Assembly: GCF_016862315.1 (NCBI RefSeq)
Contig: NZ_BOMS01000011.1
Location: 1 to 57,920 of the forward strand
Length of the DNA stretch: 57,920 nt
Source of the DNA: Actinoplanes palleronii
GTDB lineage: Bacteria; Actinomycetota; Actinomycetes; Mycobacteriales; Micromonosporaceae
Reading direction: 5' to 3'
The notes beneath the pieces are model-generated. The model was given only the letters and a program-made list of their open reading frames with translations. It was not told the origin of the DNA and ran no database searches. Positions 45,067 through 53,428 of the stretch are shown piece after piece (the first letter of the stretch is position 1; each line of letters begins with the position of its first letter). Position numbers and translations under genes: made by a program.

Positions 45067-46057
45067 TAAGAGCGACCGGCAATAGGCGTCATCTGAGGCG
45101 GCGGGTGGTGGGCCGGGTGTCCCAGCGGTAGAGGGTGCGTGCTCGTTGGATGAGTTGACGTACGGTGACGATGGCGGCAGCCAGGTAGAGGTAGAAGTCG
45201 ATGACCTGGGCGTTGTGGTCGGTGCAGCGGCGGATCTTGCCGAAACCGTTCATCCACGAGTTCGTGCGCTCTACCACCCACCTATAGCCGATCTGGATCG
45301 GTGCGGGTATGCCCTTGCGGGCGATCTGCGCGTCGTAGCCGATCTCGTCGAGCAGGTCCCGGGTGCGTTTGCTGTCATACCCGCGGTCCAGGTGCGCGGT
45401 GACCTGATCAGGCCAGTGATGGCGCAGTCGGGCGCTGCATCGCTCGAAGGTGTCACGCAGTAGCGGCGAGTCGTGCCGGTTGGCCGGGGCGCCGACGATC
45501 CCGAGGGGATGCCGTGGCCGTCGACGCCGGTCGAGCGTTTCATCCCACCTTTGCCGCGGTCGACCGGGGACCGGCCGGCCCGGTCCCCGCCACACGGCGC
45601 CTTCGTGATCGCGCCGTCGGCGCTGACGTCGGACAGGTCCAGGCCGATCATCCGGTCGTAGGCATCCAGGGCCAGTTCATGCAGTTGTTCGCCCAGCCCG
45701 GCCTGCGCCCACCGGTGCAGGCGGCGGCGGATCGTACGGTCCGAGCACTGGGCGGTGGCTACCCGTTCGTAGCCGGACCCGTGGATCAGAGCGGCGATGA
45801 CCAGCTCGAACACGACCCGGTCCGGGATCGCCCGGCGGTGACAACCGAGAGGATGGCCCGGGTCGCACCCGGGTCGCTCCGGGCACAGCGCGGCGAACTG
45901 GACGAAGATCGCCTCAAGCAACGAAGATGGCAGAGCAGGCACGGGACTCCATCGATCACTGAGCATAGGAACTCTGATGATCGATTCCCGTGCCTGTTTG
46001 CTATCCCAGACTGCCTACCCTGTCCGGATCTTGGACACCTATTGGCGGTCGCTCTTA
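45067..46057 (-). mobile_element. IS5-family (IS427-like) insertion between the two dpd modules
   Basis: About 990 bases with terminal inverted repeats TAAGAGCGACCGGCAATAGG (45067-) and, in reverse complement at 46034-46057, TAAGAGCGACCGCCAATAGG, matching at 22 of 24 positions overall. A TA duplication at each end fits the IS427 group. It encodes a transposase in two overlapping frames. It lies exactly between the restriction operon promoter region and the terminator after dpdB1. Confidence 0.88.
45089..45966 (-). CDS. IS5-family transposase in two overlapping frames (-1 shift)
   Basis: The first frame (ATG at 45966) covers the N-terminal helix-turn-helix region and first catalytic Asp (SADGAITKAPCGGDRAGRSP). 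The second frame, ending at 45089, carries the rest: PANRHDSPLL, the second Asp in HLDRGYDSKRTRDLL and the Glu signature YRWVVERTNSWMNGFGKIRR. The frames join at GGC-ATC-CCC-TCG (near 45505), where a -1 slip gives GHGIP-LGIVGAP. IS427-group elements often use programmed frameshifting, so this may be functional; a lost base in the C-run is the alternative. Confidence 0.85.
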
Positions 46058-46141
46058 TCCGTGCCGAGGCGCCGGCGACCGCAGTCATCCGCATGGTGGC
46101 GGGCGTGGACTCGTTGTCGCTGCTTCGGGCCGGAGCAGCGC

Positions 46142-46200
46142 GCTGAAACCACACCGCACGGCGGGGGCTCGCAGTGCGGCCCCCGCGGTGTGGTTTCAGC
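46142..46200 (-). terminator. 16-bp terminator stem after dpdB1
   Basis: GCTGAAACCACACCGC (46142-46157) is exactly complementary to 46185-46200; a further inner GC stem fills the loop. The stem overlaps the dpdB1 stop codon (46196-46198). It should end the PreQ0/modification transcript before the IS and the restriction operon, so the two modules are separate transcription units. Confidence 0.82.
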
Positions 46201-47350
46201 GCAGCTGGGGTACGCGATAGCGATTCTGCAGCAGATCTGCTACCCGCTGAATGTCGCGCGGGGTGTTCTGGATGTCGTTCCACTTGCGGACGACACCGTC
46301 GAGGAAGGTCCACTCACCCTCGGTCCAGTGACAGTCCTCGACCACAGTCTTGAGGTCTGCGGCGAACTCCTCGGTGCTGACGAGCTCGTGGCCGTTGTCC
46401 CGGACGTGACTGATCGCGTCCATCAGGTAGCCCATGCTGATGATGCCAGCGCCGTGCATCAGGCGGGACTTTCGGGACGGTAGCTTCCATGCATCGGGGA
46501 AGACTTGCTCCACCGCGGCCCAGAAATTGCACAGCAGCGAGAGCATCTCACCGGTGCGGGGTAGGCCATCGTCGTTGCGGTAGCGGTACAGCGCACCGTC
46601 GGAGAGGCTGTTCTCCAGCATCCGCAGCATGGAGTTGTCTTTGATGTACCCGCCGGGGTTGGTGGGTGTCTGGATCATGCGGTAAAGCGGGGAACGCACC
46701 TGGTCGAAGTTGAGCCGCTCAAGCAGGGTGGCTGGCAGTTGCCGAACCCGCAGCGAGGTGGGCAGGGCGCCGGATGCGCCCGGCAGCAGCTCGTGGATCA
46801 GGCCCTTGGGTAGCGCCTTCGTTGAGTTGACCAAAATGAACTGGGAACGCTGGTCGGCGGTCTCGCTAGTGATGAACGCGTTGACGCTGACCGGAAATCG
46901 GTCCACCCGGGCGTCCCGGATCGCCGCACAGCGCTGCTGTCCGTCCACGATGAAGCCGGGCCGTTCGTGGTCGGGGCCGTCGGTCAGCGGGATAACCAGC
47001 GTGCCGGCCTGGACATAGGTCGGCACGCCGGCGCTGTCGCCGGCGGCCGGCTCGAAACGGACCCGCTCGTCAAACGCGATCACGATGGCGTTGGGTAGCA
47101 GAGGGCTCTCGTCGGTCTCGATGTACCGGCGGATCGCCGCCACATGGCTGAGCACTTCGGGCCGCTGGTAGCCGTGCAGATCAGTGTTCGCGTCACGACG
47201 GATTCGGGAGACCGTGGCGATCTGCGGCACCAGCTTGCCGTCGACGGCGAAGGTGAAAAGGCTACGCCCGCGTCCCTGGTCGATCTTCAGCGTGGGAAGC
47301 CGGAGTTCGGTCACCGTACCGGTGGTGTCACGCTCGGAGGTCTCGGTCAC
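46196..47350 (-). CDS. dpdB: DpdB-like (DndB-related) protein, copy 1
   Basis: A 384-residue protein with the DGQQR motif (IVDGQQRCAAI, about residue 137) of the DndB/DpdB family. Other landmarks: HGYQRPEVLSHV near residue 60, FILVNSTKALPKGLIHELLP, SRLMHGAGIISMG and, near the end, CHWTEGEW...WNDIQNT. In Salmonella DpdB helps DpdA insert PreQ0 into DNA. The ATG at 47350 overlaps the dpdA stop by four bases, so it is translated with dpdA. A second paralog lies on the other side of dpdA with the same motifs. Which copy is the functional partner cannot be told from sequence. Confidence 0.8.
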   Translation of the reverse strand: MTETSERDTTGTVTELRLPTLKIDQGRGRSLFTFAVDGKLVPQIATVSRIRRDANTDLHGYQRPEVLSHVAAIRRYIETDESPLLPNAIVIAFDERVRFEPAAGDSAGVPTYVQAGTLVIPLTDGPDHERPGFIVDGQQRCAAIRDARVDRFPVSVNAFITSETADQRSQFILVNSTKALPKGLIHELLPGASGALPTSLRVRQLPATLLERLNFDQVRSPLYRMIQTPTNPGGYIKDNSMLRMLENSLSDGALYRYRNDDGLPRTGEMLSLLCNFWAAVEQVFPDAWKLPSRKSRLMHGAGIISMGYLMDAISHVRDNGHELVSTEEFAADLKTVVEDCHWTEGEWTFLDGVVRKWNDIQNTPRDIQRVADLLQNRYRVPQLR

Positions 47351-48588
47351 GCGGGGTCCTTCCTTGCTTGTCGTGCGCGGAGTTGCTGTTCGAAGACGTA
47401 AAGGTTATGGAACCCACGTCGCTTGTTGCGTTCCGATCCACGGAAGATCGCGATCTCGATGCCGTGCTGCTTGCAGAGGTCGCAGGAGCAGTCTCGCCAG
47501 GGACGGTCGGTGAGTGTCTCACGGTATTGGCTGCTGCGGTCGGACTTGCCGTCCCAAAGGTCGCTGTACTCTCGCAGCGCCTCCACGACAGATTCCACGT
47601 CCGTATCGTCTTTGTCGAAGCGGCGGAGTTGGTCCAGCGCCTTGCGTTCCAGGTCGATCGCCTTGCCCTGGCTGATTTCACCGGACCTGATGCGTGCCTT
47701 CAGCTTGGCGTTGCCGTCCACCTGCGGCACCCGCAGGGCGACATAGGTACGCCACGGCGTGTAGAAGTTGTCCCGGTCATCCTTGAACGCCTGCCGGAAC
47801 GGCGAGGTGCTGTCGAAGCTGGTAACGCCACCCTCGGCAAACTTCGGCACATCGTCGCATCGGCTCACGCCGAGCAGATGGACCTCCGTACCGTCCTTGA
47901 GTACCGGCTTCACGACATCCAGGCACGCCAGGATGTCCCGTGACTTGAGCGGCACCATCCCGCCGAGCGCGACGTGTTGGTAACCGAGGTCCTGCAGCTT
48001 CTCCACCGCTGCGGCGTACGACTCCGGACTCCAGCCTTGTGCCACTCCGTACGCGGTGAACTTGACTCCGCGCGCATCAGAGCGGTCACGAAACTTTTCC
48101 GCGAGTTCGAGCGTGATCCGCTGGCGATCCACCCAGCCTTGTTTCTTGGCCGCTTCGCTGCTAGCGGCTGGGTCGTACTGGAAGATGACGTGGTCAACGG
48201 AGATCCCGTAGTCAAACCCGCACCCGTGATAGAAGTCGATCACCTCGTCCACCGTGTACGGCGGCTCCACCTCGGAAACGTAGGAGAACGCCCCACAGTC
48301 CCCCATGATCTTGAGGGGGGTGTGGCCGTGGTCGAGCCGGAAGAATCGACGTGCGCCCTCCCGATAGAGGCGGTGCCTCTGGGCAACGGTGTACTTGCCG
48401 GCGCTACTGCCGACCCGGCCATCGACGATGGCCTTGGAGACGAGCAGGCCATCAAAGGGGGCACCGGTCAGTACCTCGTGAGCATAGAGATCGTCGCGCT
48501 GTCGAACGCGGAACGGATCATGCTCCTCGGTGAGGAAGTTAAAGCTGGGATTGACTTGGTCTTGACTGTCAGGAAAGAAGAACCTCAT
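47347..48588 (-). CDS. dpdA: DpdA: DNA 7-deazaguanine transglycosylase
   Basis: A 413-residue member of the tRNA-guanine transglycosylase fold. Asp97 in MGDCGAFSYV occupies the position of the TGT general-acid/base region (DSGGFQ in TGT), and Asp132 in GISVDHV fits the nucleophile region. VALGGMVPLKS is the usual GG-loop. The zinc site is complete: C367, C369 and C372 (CSCDLC) with H394. DpdA exchanges guanine in DNA for PreQ0. The divergence from GGFQ and the neighbourhood with dpdB/dpdC/PreQ0 genes identify it as DpdA rather than a tRNA Tgt. ATGA overlaps with both flanking dpdB-like genes. Confidence 0.92.
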   Translation of the reverse strand: MRFFFPDSQDQVNPSFNFLTEEHDPFRVRQRDDLYAHEVLTGAPFDGLLVSKAIVDGRVGSSAGKYTVAQRHRLYREGARRFFRLDHGHTPLKIMGDCGAFSYVSEVEPPYTVDEVIDFYHGCGFDYGISVDHVIFQYDPAASSEAAKKQGWVDRQRITLELAEKFRDRSDARGVKFTAYGVAQGWSPESYAAAVEKLQDLGYQHVALGGMVPLKSRDILACLDVVKPVLKDGTEVHLLGVSRCDDVPKFAEGGVTSFDSTSPFRQAFKDDRDNFYTPWRTYVALRVPQVDGNAKLKARIRSGEISQGKAIDLERKALDQLRRFDKDDTDVESVVEALREYSDLWDGKSDRSSQYRETLTDRPWRDCSCDLCKQHGIEIAIFRGSERNKRRGFHNLYVFEQQLRARQARKDPA

Positions 48589-49727
48589 GCCAATTCCACC
48601 CGAGAATTCCGGTGGATTCTAATCAGGTAACTGGACAACTCTTGAATATGCCGGTGCATGTTTTCTATCTCGTTCCAGTGCATGTTGAGTTCATCCCACT
48701 TACCCTCAGTCCAATGGCAATACGGTGCGATAAGCGCAAGGTGTTGACGAATAGTCTCGGGAGCTTTAGGACTACGCGGATCGACTACCCCGAGAATGCG
48801 GTCCATGAGCCGACCCATCGCACGAATTCCGGCACCGTGCATCAGCCTGCTCTTACTCGGCGGCTTACCCCAGGCGTCCGGAAAAGTGTCCCGGACGGCC
48901 GACCAGTAGGTGAAGAGAGCCTGCAGAATGCCGTCGAAGTCGGTCTCGTTTCGGCTGACATCTCGGTAGGGAAATAGGCAACCGGACGGCGAGACCAGAC
49001 TCTCGTTCAGCATATTGACGACCACGGTGTCGGCTATGACTGCGTGGGGCGCTTGATCCCGTGCCGTTGAAGCCCGTTTGATCAACCCGTGCATCGGCGA
49101 ACTAGGATCCGTGTTGAGCACGTCACACAGTGCCGCGGGCGCTTTTCGAATCGCCAGCCGTGGCGGAAGTGGACTGTCGACCTCGGGAAGCAGTTCGGTG
49201 ACCAGCCCGCGGGGCAGTGGGCGGGTGTTGTTGACCCGCAGGAACTGATCGCGCTGTAAGCTGACGCTGTCGGCCACGAAGGCGGTCACCGGAACCGGAA
49301 AGTCGCTGCGGTCGGTACGCGATAGAGCTAGAGCGCGCTGCTGACCGTCCACGATCCAAGCGGGCTTGGGCTTTCCCTCCGCTGACAACGGGATCGTCAG
49401 TCTGCCGGAGGTGGAAAGTCCGTCGCTGGCCCCTGGGCCCCGGCTCGACTCGAAACGGCTTCGTGACGACAACGCGAGAATTATGGGGTTGGGAAACAGA
49501 GAGCCTTCGGTGTTGAGGTATTCGATGATCTCGGCAACGTGCCGGCGTACTTCCGGCCGCTGATACCCAATAAGGTTGCCGGCCTCGTCCCGGCTCACAC
49601 GGGATATCTCGGCGATCTGCAGAACCTCGTCAGCCCGCAACGCGAACATGAACATCGGATATTTACCGGTCTGCTCGATCCGGAGCGCGCGTCGGACCAG
49701 TTTCTTGGCCGAGGGATCCGCGGTCAC
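48585..49727 (-). CDS. DpdB-like (DndB-related) protein, copy 2
   Basis: A 380-residue paralog of the gene at 46196-47350, with the same blocks in the same order: GYQRPEVRRHVAEI, IVDGQQRALAL, FLRVNNTRPLPRGLVTELLP, SRLMHGAGIRAMG and CHWTEGKW...WNEIEN. The sequences differ widely between blocks, so the duplication is old or the copies came separately. GTG 49727 overlaps the dpdC stop. Together with copy 1 it suggests a heteromeric partner for DpdA; alternatively one copy could be a regulator, as DndB is in phosphorothioate systems. Confidence 0.8.
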   Translation of the reverse strand: MTADPSAKKLVRRALRIEQTGKYPMFMFALRADEVLQIAEISRVSRDEAGNLIGYQRPEVRRHVAEIIEYLNTEGSLFPNPIILALSSRSRFESSRGPGASDGLSTSGRLTIPLSAEGKPKPAWIVDGQQRALALSRTDRSDFPVPVTAFVADSVSLQRDQFLRVNNTRPLPRGLVTELLPEVDSPLPPRLAIRKAPAALCDVLNTDPSSPMHGLIKRASTARDQAPHAVIADTVVVNMLNESLVSPSGCLFPYRDVSRNETDFDGILQALFTYWSAVRDTFPDAWGKPPSKSRLMHGAGIRAMGRLMDRILGVVDPRSPKAPETIRQHLALIAPYCHWTEGKWDELNMHWNEIENMHRHIQELSSYLIRIHRNSRVELA

Positions 49728-50677
49728 ACTGCCTCCGCTCGGATCTCGGCGAACAGCGCATGGAAACGAGCCTGTTCGCAGGATTGCCCTGAGGAACGCA
49801 GCCGACGGAGTAATTGAGTGGCTGTCCCAACCCCGTCACCGTCACCAAGGGCTTGACGAATGTAGTTACGCACCTCGTGGTCGTTCAACTTCTTCCCCGC
49901 CGGCCGCCGACCAGGATCCGGCGGAGCCGACTCAGTGCTCTCCTGGGCAAGTTTGCGCAGAGCGCTGAATCCCAGGTTGCTGCCCGCTAAGGTCAGCAGG
50001 TGCGTGGCAGCGCGGACGTTGAGCGCTTGCATGCTGCCGCCGACCACAGGGCGTAGCGTGGCGGTGACCGGCACGACGAACTTATCAAGTTCCGCGCACC
50101 GATTGGGCGGGCCCAGAATTGCGAACTGCTCCGGATCAGCCAAGCAGGTGGCCGCTTCCCGGAGATCGTCGGCACATGCCCGCATGTATGACTCGGACAG
50201 CACTGCGATGATGGTGGCCCGCGGATCCTGCCTGGCCAGATCAGCGAACGACCGTGGCGCATACTCGGCTGGCCATTGCCATCGGGTCAACTGTCGCCAC
50301 CATTCCCGCATCGCGAACAGCGACGAGCCTGCGGAGTCACGCTCACCAGGCGCGAAAGTAGCCGCATACGGAGCGAGGTCGGCGTCCATCGGCACCAAGC
50401 CGTATCCCGCGGAGCAGACCCAGAGACTGGCGGTGTCGTTCACAGTCTGCTGGAGGGTTCGAACGGCCTGCCAGTGCTCTCCGGCGTAAAGGTCGAACGC
50501 AGGAATGCCCAATGTGGTGGTAGTGGCGAGGCGTTCCGCCCACACCGGGAAGCGTTCTGCCGGCGGGTACTCCCGCAGATCTCCGAGCCGGAGGCCTTCC
50601 GGTATCACTACTTTCTTTCGGTTGGCGCAGGTGACAATAAGGTGGATCGGTGAGGCGGCCGGCGCCACTTCGGACAT
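49724..50677 (-). CDS. dpdC: DpdC-position protein (possible dPreQ0-to-amide enzyme)
   Basis: A 317-residue protein. Conserved-looking blocks are LIVTCANRKK at the N terminus, FDLYAGEHWQAV and SLWVCSAGYGLVPMDADLAPYAATF. This LxxTC-xx-K...LYxxxxW...SAxxGLvp-x-D-xxxPY layout resembles DUF6884/YaaA-related proteins. In Salmonella DpdC (DUF328/YaaA-like) turns dPreQ0 into the amide dADG, and the position here between dpdB and folE2 fits. The residue-level link is not proven, so the symbol is tentative. ATG 50677 overlaps the folE2 stop as TGATG; the extended frame upstream lies inside folE2. Confidence 0.55.
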   Translation of the reverse strand: MSEVAPAASPIHLIVTCANRKKVVIPEGLRLGDLREYPPAERFPVWAERLATTTTLGIPAFDLYAGEHWQAVRTLQQTVNDTASLWVCSAGYGLVPMDADLAPYAATFAPGERDSAGSSLFAMREWWRQLTRWQWPAEYAPRSFADLARQDPRATIIAVLSESYMRACADDLREAATCLADPEQFAILGPPNRCAELDKFVVPVTATLRPVVGGSMQALNVRAATHLLTLAGSNLGFSALRKLAQESTESAPPDPGRRPAGKKLNDHEVRNYIRQALGDGDGVGTATQLLRRLRSSGQSCEQARFHALFAEIRAEAV

Positions 50678-51477
50678 CACACGTCCCTGTGGTCGGTGGT
50701 CGCCGTCCACCCCAACTGCGCGTAGGCGGCGTGGTTGTGAATGCTCTCCTCGTTGATGACGCGCACGCGGAAGCGGGTGACACGTACGTCGCTCCGCAGT
50801 ACGACTGCAACATGGCGTGCCATGTCCTCGACAAAGACCGGGTTGTCGTATCCCGCCATCGTGACGTGCCGTTCGTCGGGTCGTTTTAGAAGTGCGTACA
50901 CCGGCGACGAGCCGGACGCCTCCGCGACATCGATGAGTTCGTCGAACCAGATCTGCGCACCGGGCTCGGGCTCGACCTCGATGGTGACGTAGCCCCGCTG
51001 GTTGTGTGCTCCCCGGTCGCTAATCGCCTTGCTGCAGGGACAGACGCTGGTCACCGGGACCCGAACCTTCAGCAGGAACGATGTGCCCTTATCACTCGCG
51101 CCGACCGAGAGGGTGCACTGATACTCGGAGAACGATCGGGCCCCGGTCACCGGCGCCTGACGCTCGACGAAGTAGGCGAACGACATCTGGACCCGGGCGC
51201 TGCTTGAGCCGAGCCGGTTCCGGACATCCTCGGCCAGGCTCAGCGCACTTGCCTGATCGAGTTGATCCCGCCAGGCGTGCAGCACCTCGACGAAACGGCT
51301 CAGATGCGCGCCTTTGACTTCCGCCCCGACACTGACTGACATATCGACCGTGGCGACCGTCTCCCTTTTAACCCCCTGCCCGTCGGCGATCAGCATCGGG
51401 TACCGCAGCCCTTCGATGCCGACCTCGTCCAGGGCTACACCCCGCTCGTCAGGTAGCCCCTGCACGTCCGGCAACAT
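50677..51477 (-). CDS. folE2: GTP cyclohydrolase I, FolE2 (COG1469) type
   Basis: A 266-residue protein starting [20 protein letters not shown]. The family fingerprint is clear: VTSVCPCSKAISDRGAHNQRG (catalytic Cys and the GAHNQR motif, about residues 140-160) and EDMARHVAVVLR near the end. It makes dihydroneopterin triphosphate from GTP, the first step to PreQ0. FolE2 works with Mn, Fe or other metals instead of strict Zn, so it may be active when FolE is limited. ATG 51477 overlaps the queD stop (TGATG) and follows GGGGAGAG. Confidence 0.93.
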   Translation of the reverse strand: MLPDVQGLPDERGVALDEVGIEGLRYPMLIADGQGVKRETVATVDMSVSVGAEVKGAHLSRFVEVLHAWRDQLDQASALSLAEDVRNRLGSSSARVQMSFAYFVERQAPVTGARSFSEYQCTLSVGASDKGTSFLLKVRVPVTSVCPCSKAISDRGAHNQRGYVTIEVEPEPGAQIWFDELIDVAEASGSSPVYALLKRPDERHVTMAGYDNPVFVEDMARHVAVVLRSDVRVTRFRVRVINEESIHNHAAYAQLGWTATTDHRDV

Positions 51478-51833
51478 CACTGCTCTCCCCGGTAGACGCA
51501 GCCGGAGGTGCACGTCTCGCGAACCATCACGGCGGACAGCGGCAACTGGCCGATGAGCCGGTCCCAGATCCAGCGGGCGAGCACCTCGCTGGTCGGGTTT
51601 TCCAGCCCCGGCACCTCGTTGAGGTAATAGTGGTCAAGTTGGGCGTGCAACGGCTTGAACGCCTTTTTGACGTCACCGAAGTCCATCAGCCAGCCGGCTT
51701 GCGGGTCAACCTCGCCCGTGACGTGTAACTGAACCCTGTAGGAATGGCCGTGCAACCGGGCACATTTGTGGCCTTCCGGCACGTTAGGCAGCCGGTGTGC
51801 GGCTTCGAAGGTAAATTCCCGGAAAATTTCCAT
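51477..51833 (-). CDS. queD: 6-carboxytetrahydropterin synthase (QueD)
   Basis: A 118-residue QueD/PTPS-type enzyme, second step to PreQ0. Signatures: FEAAHRLP, then [19 protein letters not shown] (Cys and HGH zinc ligands), [10 protein letters not shown] and LDHYYLNEV, then [12 protein letters not shown] near the C terminus with the catalytic Glu in [14 protein letters not shown] 51833 overlaps the queE stop (TGATG), AGGA eight bases before; the longer frame upstream is queE in another phase. Confidence 0.95.
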   Translation of the reverse strand: MEIFREFTFEAAHRLPNVPEGHKCARLHGHSYRVQLHVTGEVDPQAGWLMDFGDVKKAFKPLHAQLDHYYLNEVPGLENPTSEVLARWIWDRLIGQLPLSAVMVRETCTSGCVYRGEQ

Positions 51834-52474
51834 CAGGCGATTCCTATGTACTTGTGCGTTTGCAGGCTCAAACGCCATTGCGGATGCTTCATGCAGTAAC
51901 GGACGGCCGCCTCGGTGTTCGCCACCCGGTCAGGCCCGTCCATCGGTTGAAGCATGAAATGCTCGAATTCCAGGCTCTCGAACAGTTCAGGCTCGGCACC
52001 CACCTGCGGAAAGACCAGCTTCAGGTCATGCCCGCGAGTCAGCACAAGCGGTGCCCCGGCTTTCGGGCTGACGCAGATCCAGTCGAGACCGGCCGGCGCC
52101 GGTTGCGTTCCGTTGGTCTCCACCGCCACCTCGAACCCGACGTTATGGAGAGCACGCACGGCATCATCGTCGAGTTGCAGCAGCGGCTCGCCACCGGTGC
52201 AGACGACATAGGGCTTACTCCGCTCGTGCGGCTCGCCCTCCCAAGCCCGTGCCACCGCGGCGGCCAGATCCGCCGCGGTGCGGAAACGTCCCCCACCGGG
52301 ACCATCCGTGCCGACGAAGTCGGTGTCACAGAACTGGCAGATAGCCCGACGCCGGTCCTTCTCCCTACCGGTCCACAGGTTGCAACTCGTGAACCGGCAA
52401 AACACAGCCGGTCGTCCGGCGTGAGTACCCTCACCCTGCAGGGTGTAGAAGATCTCCTTGACCCGGTACACCAC
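51833..52474 (-). CDS. queE: 7-carboxy-7-deazaguanine synthase (QueE)
   Basis: A 213-residue radical-SAM enzyme. It starts [25 protein letters not shown], typical of QueE. The iron-sulfur ligands follow the CX14CX2C pattern (CNLW...ICQFCDTDF), which is the known variant for one QueE class rather than CX3CX2[10 protein letters not shown] and VETNGT, then ISPK-like CVSPKAG are the SAM/substrate motifs. The reaction contracts carboxytetrahydropterin to 7-carboxy-7-deazaguanine. GTG 52474 (or the GTG one codon later) is three bases past the queC stop. Confidence 0.95.
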   Translation of the reverse strand: MVYRVKEIFYTLQGEGTHAGRPAVFCRFTSCNLWTGREKDRRRAICQFCDTDFVGTDGPGGGRFRTAADLAAAVARAWEGEPHERSKPYVVCTGGEPLLQLDDDAVRALHNVGFEVAVETNGTQPAPAGLDWICVSPKAGAPLVLTRGHDLKLVFPQVGAEPELFESLEFEHFMLQPMDGPDRVANTEAAVRYCMKHPQWRLSLQTHKYIGIA

Positions 52475-52477
52475 TGA

Positions 52478-53191
52478 TCACTCTGCAGCGGGCGCCAGGG
52501 CCGGGTCTGTGAGACCAAGCTCGGCGAACCCGCGGCCCCGAAGCAGGCACGAGTCACACGTCCCGCACGCCCGCCCATCGACCGGGTCGTAGCAGCTGTG
52601 CGTCAGGGAATAGTCGACGCCCAACTCGAGCCCGCGGCGGATCGTCTCTGCCTTGGTCAGTGTGATGAGCGGTGTGTGGATCCGGAGCCGCTGGCGGCCT
52701 TCCACACCCGCCTTCGTGGCGAGGTTCGCCATCGTCTCGTAAGCGGCGATGAACTCCGGCCGGCAGTCCGGGTATCCGCTGTAGTCGAGCGCGTTCACAC
52801 CGATGAACACGTCGGAAGCGTCGAGAGTTTCCGCCCAGGCAAGAGCGAAGGACAGGAAGATGGTGTTACGCGCCGGCACGTAGGTGACCGGGATGTCCTG
52901 ACCTAGGTCATCGGCGCTGCCATAGTGCGGCACCTCGATCCTGTCATCGGTCAGGGCGGAACCGCCGAAGGCCCGCAGGTCGATATCGGCGATGACGTGG
53001 TTACGGACACCGAACTGCTTCGCGACCGCAGCAGCGGCGTCCAACTCGACGGTATGACGCTGGCCGTACCGGAAACTCAGCGCATAGGCCTCGTACCCCT
53101 CGTGCTGGGCCATCGCGAGCACAGTCGCGGAGTCAAGGCCACCACTGAGCAGGACCACCGCCTTCCGCTTCGCATCAGACATGCGCTTCAT
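52478..53191 (-). CDS. queC: 7-cyano-7-deazaguanine (PreQ0) synthase (QueC), first gene of the modification operon
   Basis: A 237-residue ATP-dependent enzyme converting carboxydeazaguanine to PreQ0. The PP-loop is [17 protein letters not shown] near residue 12-28, followed by FRYGQRH and YVPARNTIF. The zinc-binding cysteines are HSCYDP...[17 protein letters not shown] 53191 follows GGAAGG by three bases; an in-frame ATG at 53182 is an alternative. No queF gene is nearby, so the path ends at PreQ0 as needed for DpdA. It heads an operon queC-queE-queD-folE2-dpdC-dpdB-dpdA-dpdB. Confidence 0.95.
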   Translation of the reverse strand: MKRMSDAKRKAVVLLSGGLDSATVLAMAQHEGYEAYALSFRYGQRHTVELDAAAAVAKQFGVRNHVIADIDLRAFGGSALTDDRIEVPHYGSADDLGQDIPVTYVPARNTIFLSFALAWAETLDASDVFIGVNALDYSGYPDCRPEFIAAYETMANLATKAGVEGRQRLRIHTPLITLTKAETIRRGLELGVDYSLTHSCYDPVDGRACGTCDSCLLRGRGFAELGLTDPALAPAAE

Positions 53192-53204
53192 CCGCCTTCC
53201 ATAC

Positions 53205-53246
53205 AGAAACTACGCCACCCGGCTCTACAGCAAAGTCGTAGTTTCT
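53205..53246. promoter_or_regulatory. Inverted repeat just upstream of queC
   Basis: AGAAACTACG (53205-53214) and CGTAGTTTCT (53237-53246) are exact 10-bp complements separated by 22 bases. The repeat ends 14 bases before the queC start, next to the ribosome-binding site. It could be an operator for a dimeric repressor or an mRNA hairpin controlling the whole PreQ0/dpd modification operon. No known riboswitch fold was recognised. Confidence 0.55.
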
Positions 53247-53428
53247 CTGTTCTGAGTCACGCAACCCTACCGAACTTAGGCGCGCAAGAGAATTAGGGAT
53301 GGAACACGACGCGCTGGAACACTCGTACGGCATCAAGTCGCTACGCTGCGCGACGTCGCCATGATCGGCATCAACCCTCTCCAGCTGAGTAGACCTCTAC
53401 GTGATTGAACTGACGAGTCAGCAAGCAG

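Noticed and set aside
46196..49727. Dnd phosphorothioation system, suggested by the DGQQR proteins
   Set aside because: No DndA/C/D/E or SspE-like genes; the TGT-fold gene and PreQ0 genes between and beside them fit dpd instead.
50677..53191. Queuosine (tRNA) pathway as purpose of the que genes
   Set aside because: No queF, queA or tRNA-type tgt is present, and the operon runs into dpdC, dpdB and dpdA.
53192..53428. PreQ1-type riboswitch before queC
   Set aside because: The region shows only a long-loop inverted repeat; I see no short stem with A-rich tail or pseudoknot partner.
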